Positions 6,280 to 6,565 of a stretch of DNA of 6,565 bases are shown piece by piece (position 1 is the stretch's first letter; the number at the start of each line of letters is the position of its first letter). The stretch is from Betaproteobacteria bacterium (GTDB lineage Bacteria; Pseudomonadota; Gammaproteobacteria; Burkholderiales; Burkholderiaceae_C): positions 1-6,565 of the forward strand of contig VBDL01000362.1 of assembly GCA_005884255.1 (NCBI GenBank). The letters are read 5' to 3'. Both the position numbers and the translations under genes were made by a program. The notes beneath the pieces were generated by a model, which saw only the letters and a program-made list of their open reading frames with translations, was not told where the DNA came from and searched no databases.

Positions 6280-6565
6280 CTACCAGCGCAGCGACGGCGT
6301 CGTCACCGGCGCATCCCACAGCGATGTGAGCTCATCGTCCAGCGCGGTCAGCGTGAGCGAGGCGCCGGCCATCTCCAGCGAGGTGGTGTGGTTGCCGACC
6401 AGCCAGCGCTTGACCTTCAAGCCCTGCGCACGCAGGCGATCGGTGGCCAGCTTGTTCAGCAGGTGCAGCTCGATCAGCGGCGTGCCGCCGAAGCCGTTGA
6501 CCTGCAGCAGCACCTCGCGGCCCGCGGCCAGCGACAAGTCCTTGAGGATGGGCTCGAGCAGCAGC
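6280..6565 (-). CDS. dhaK: Dihydroxyacetone kinase subunit DhaK, C-terminal part (5' end missing)
   Basis: The - strand frame runs from the window edge to TAG at 6282-6280 and gives the last 94 residues. DhaK binds dihydroxyacetone covalently; phosphate comes either from the phosphotransferase system via DhaM and DhaL or from ATP in other kinase types. The visible part matches the DhaK C-terminus: PILKDLSLAAGREVLLQVNG, then GGTPLIELHLL, LVGNHTTSLEMAG and LDDELTSLWDAP. Full DhaK is about 330-356 residues, so about three quarters lies beyond 6565; the substrate-binding His and catalytic Asp are in that unseen part. The protein ends here without a fused DhaL domain, so it is not a single-chain DhaKL kinase. 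No dhaL follows downstream; instead the REP pair and a convergent gene follow. A TTG at 6537 is an internal codon, not the start. Confidence 0.92.
   Translation of the reverse strand, partial: LLLEPILKDLSLAAGREVLLQVNGFGGTPLIELHLLNKLATDRLRAQGLKVKRWLVGNHTTSLEMAGASLTLTALDDELTSLWDAPVTTPSLRW

Overview
The window is a stretch of GC-rich chromosome with strong G/C bias at third codon positions. The gene content (a TctA-family permease, a DUF3422 protein, a two-subunit-type DhaK) and the style of the intergenic repeats suggest a betaproteobacterium, most likely Burkholderiales. The genus cannot be fixed from this sequence. All genes but the last lie on the + strand. No RNA gene, CRISPR array, transposase, phage gene or origin is visible.

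Layout. (1) 1-1062 is the C-terminal two thirds of a TctA-type permease of a tripartite tricarboxylate transporter, cut by the window edge. (2) 1072-2682, starting 9 nt later, is a complete MFS exporter of the MFS_3 type with its usual C-terminal soluble domain. (3) 2683-2842 is a non-coding gap filled by a hairpin-rich repeat-like block, followed by a possible -10 box and a ribosome binding site. (4) 2843-4076 is a DUF3422 membrane protein gene broken by one extra C near 3084-3086. (5) 4091-4891 is a creatininase-family protein with a clear signal peptide. (6) 4908-6191 is an exported YVTN-type beta-propeller protein, probably starting at TTG. (7) 6200-6268 is a perfect 23-bp inverted repeat formed by two REP-like units. 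(8) 6280-6565 on the - strand is the C-terminus of dihydroxyacetone kinase subunit DhaK, which runs off the window.

Genes 4 to 6 are separated by only 14 and 16 nt and look like one operon: an inner-membrane protein with a coiled-coil region, an exported amidohydrolase-fold enzyme and an exported propeller. The exported creatininase/propeller pair is the best candidate here for an uncharacterised system. The creatininase homologue departs from the textbook metal-binding motif (His to Asn, Asp to His), so its chemistry may differ from creatinine hydrolysis.

The DUF3422 frameshift has a misleading side effect. The initial reading frame stays open past the lesion and enters the creatininase gene in phase, giving an apparent 682-residue protein that is not a real fusion. 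The propeller operon and dhaK converge on the REP pair, which may act as a two-way transcription barrier.
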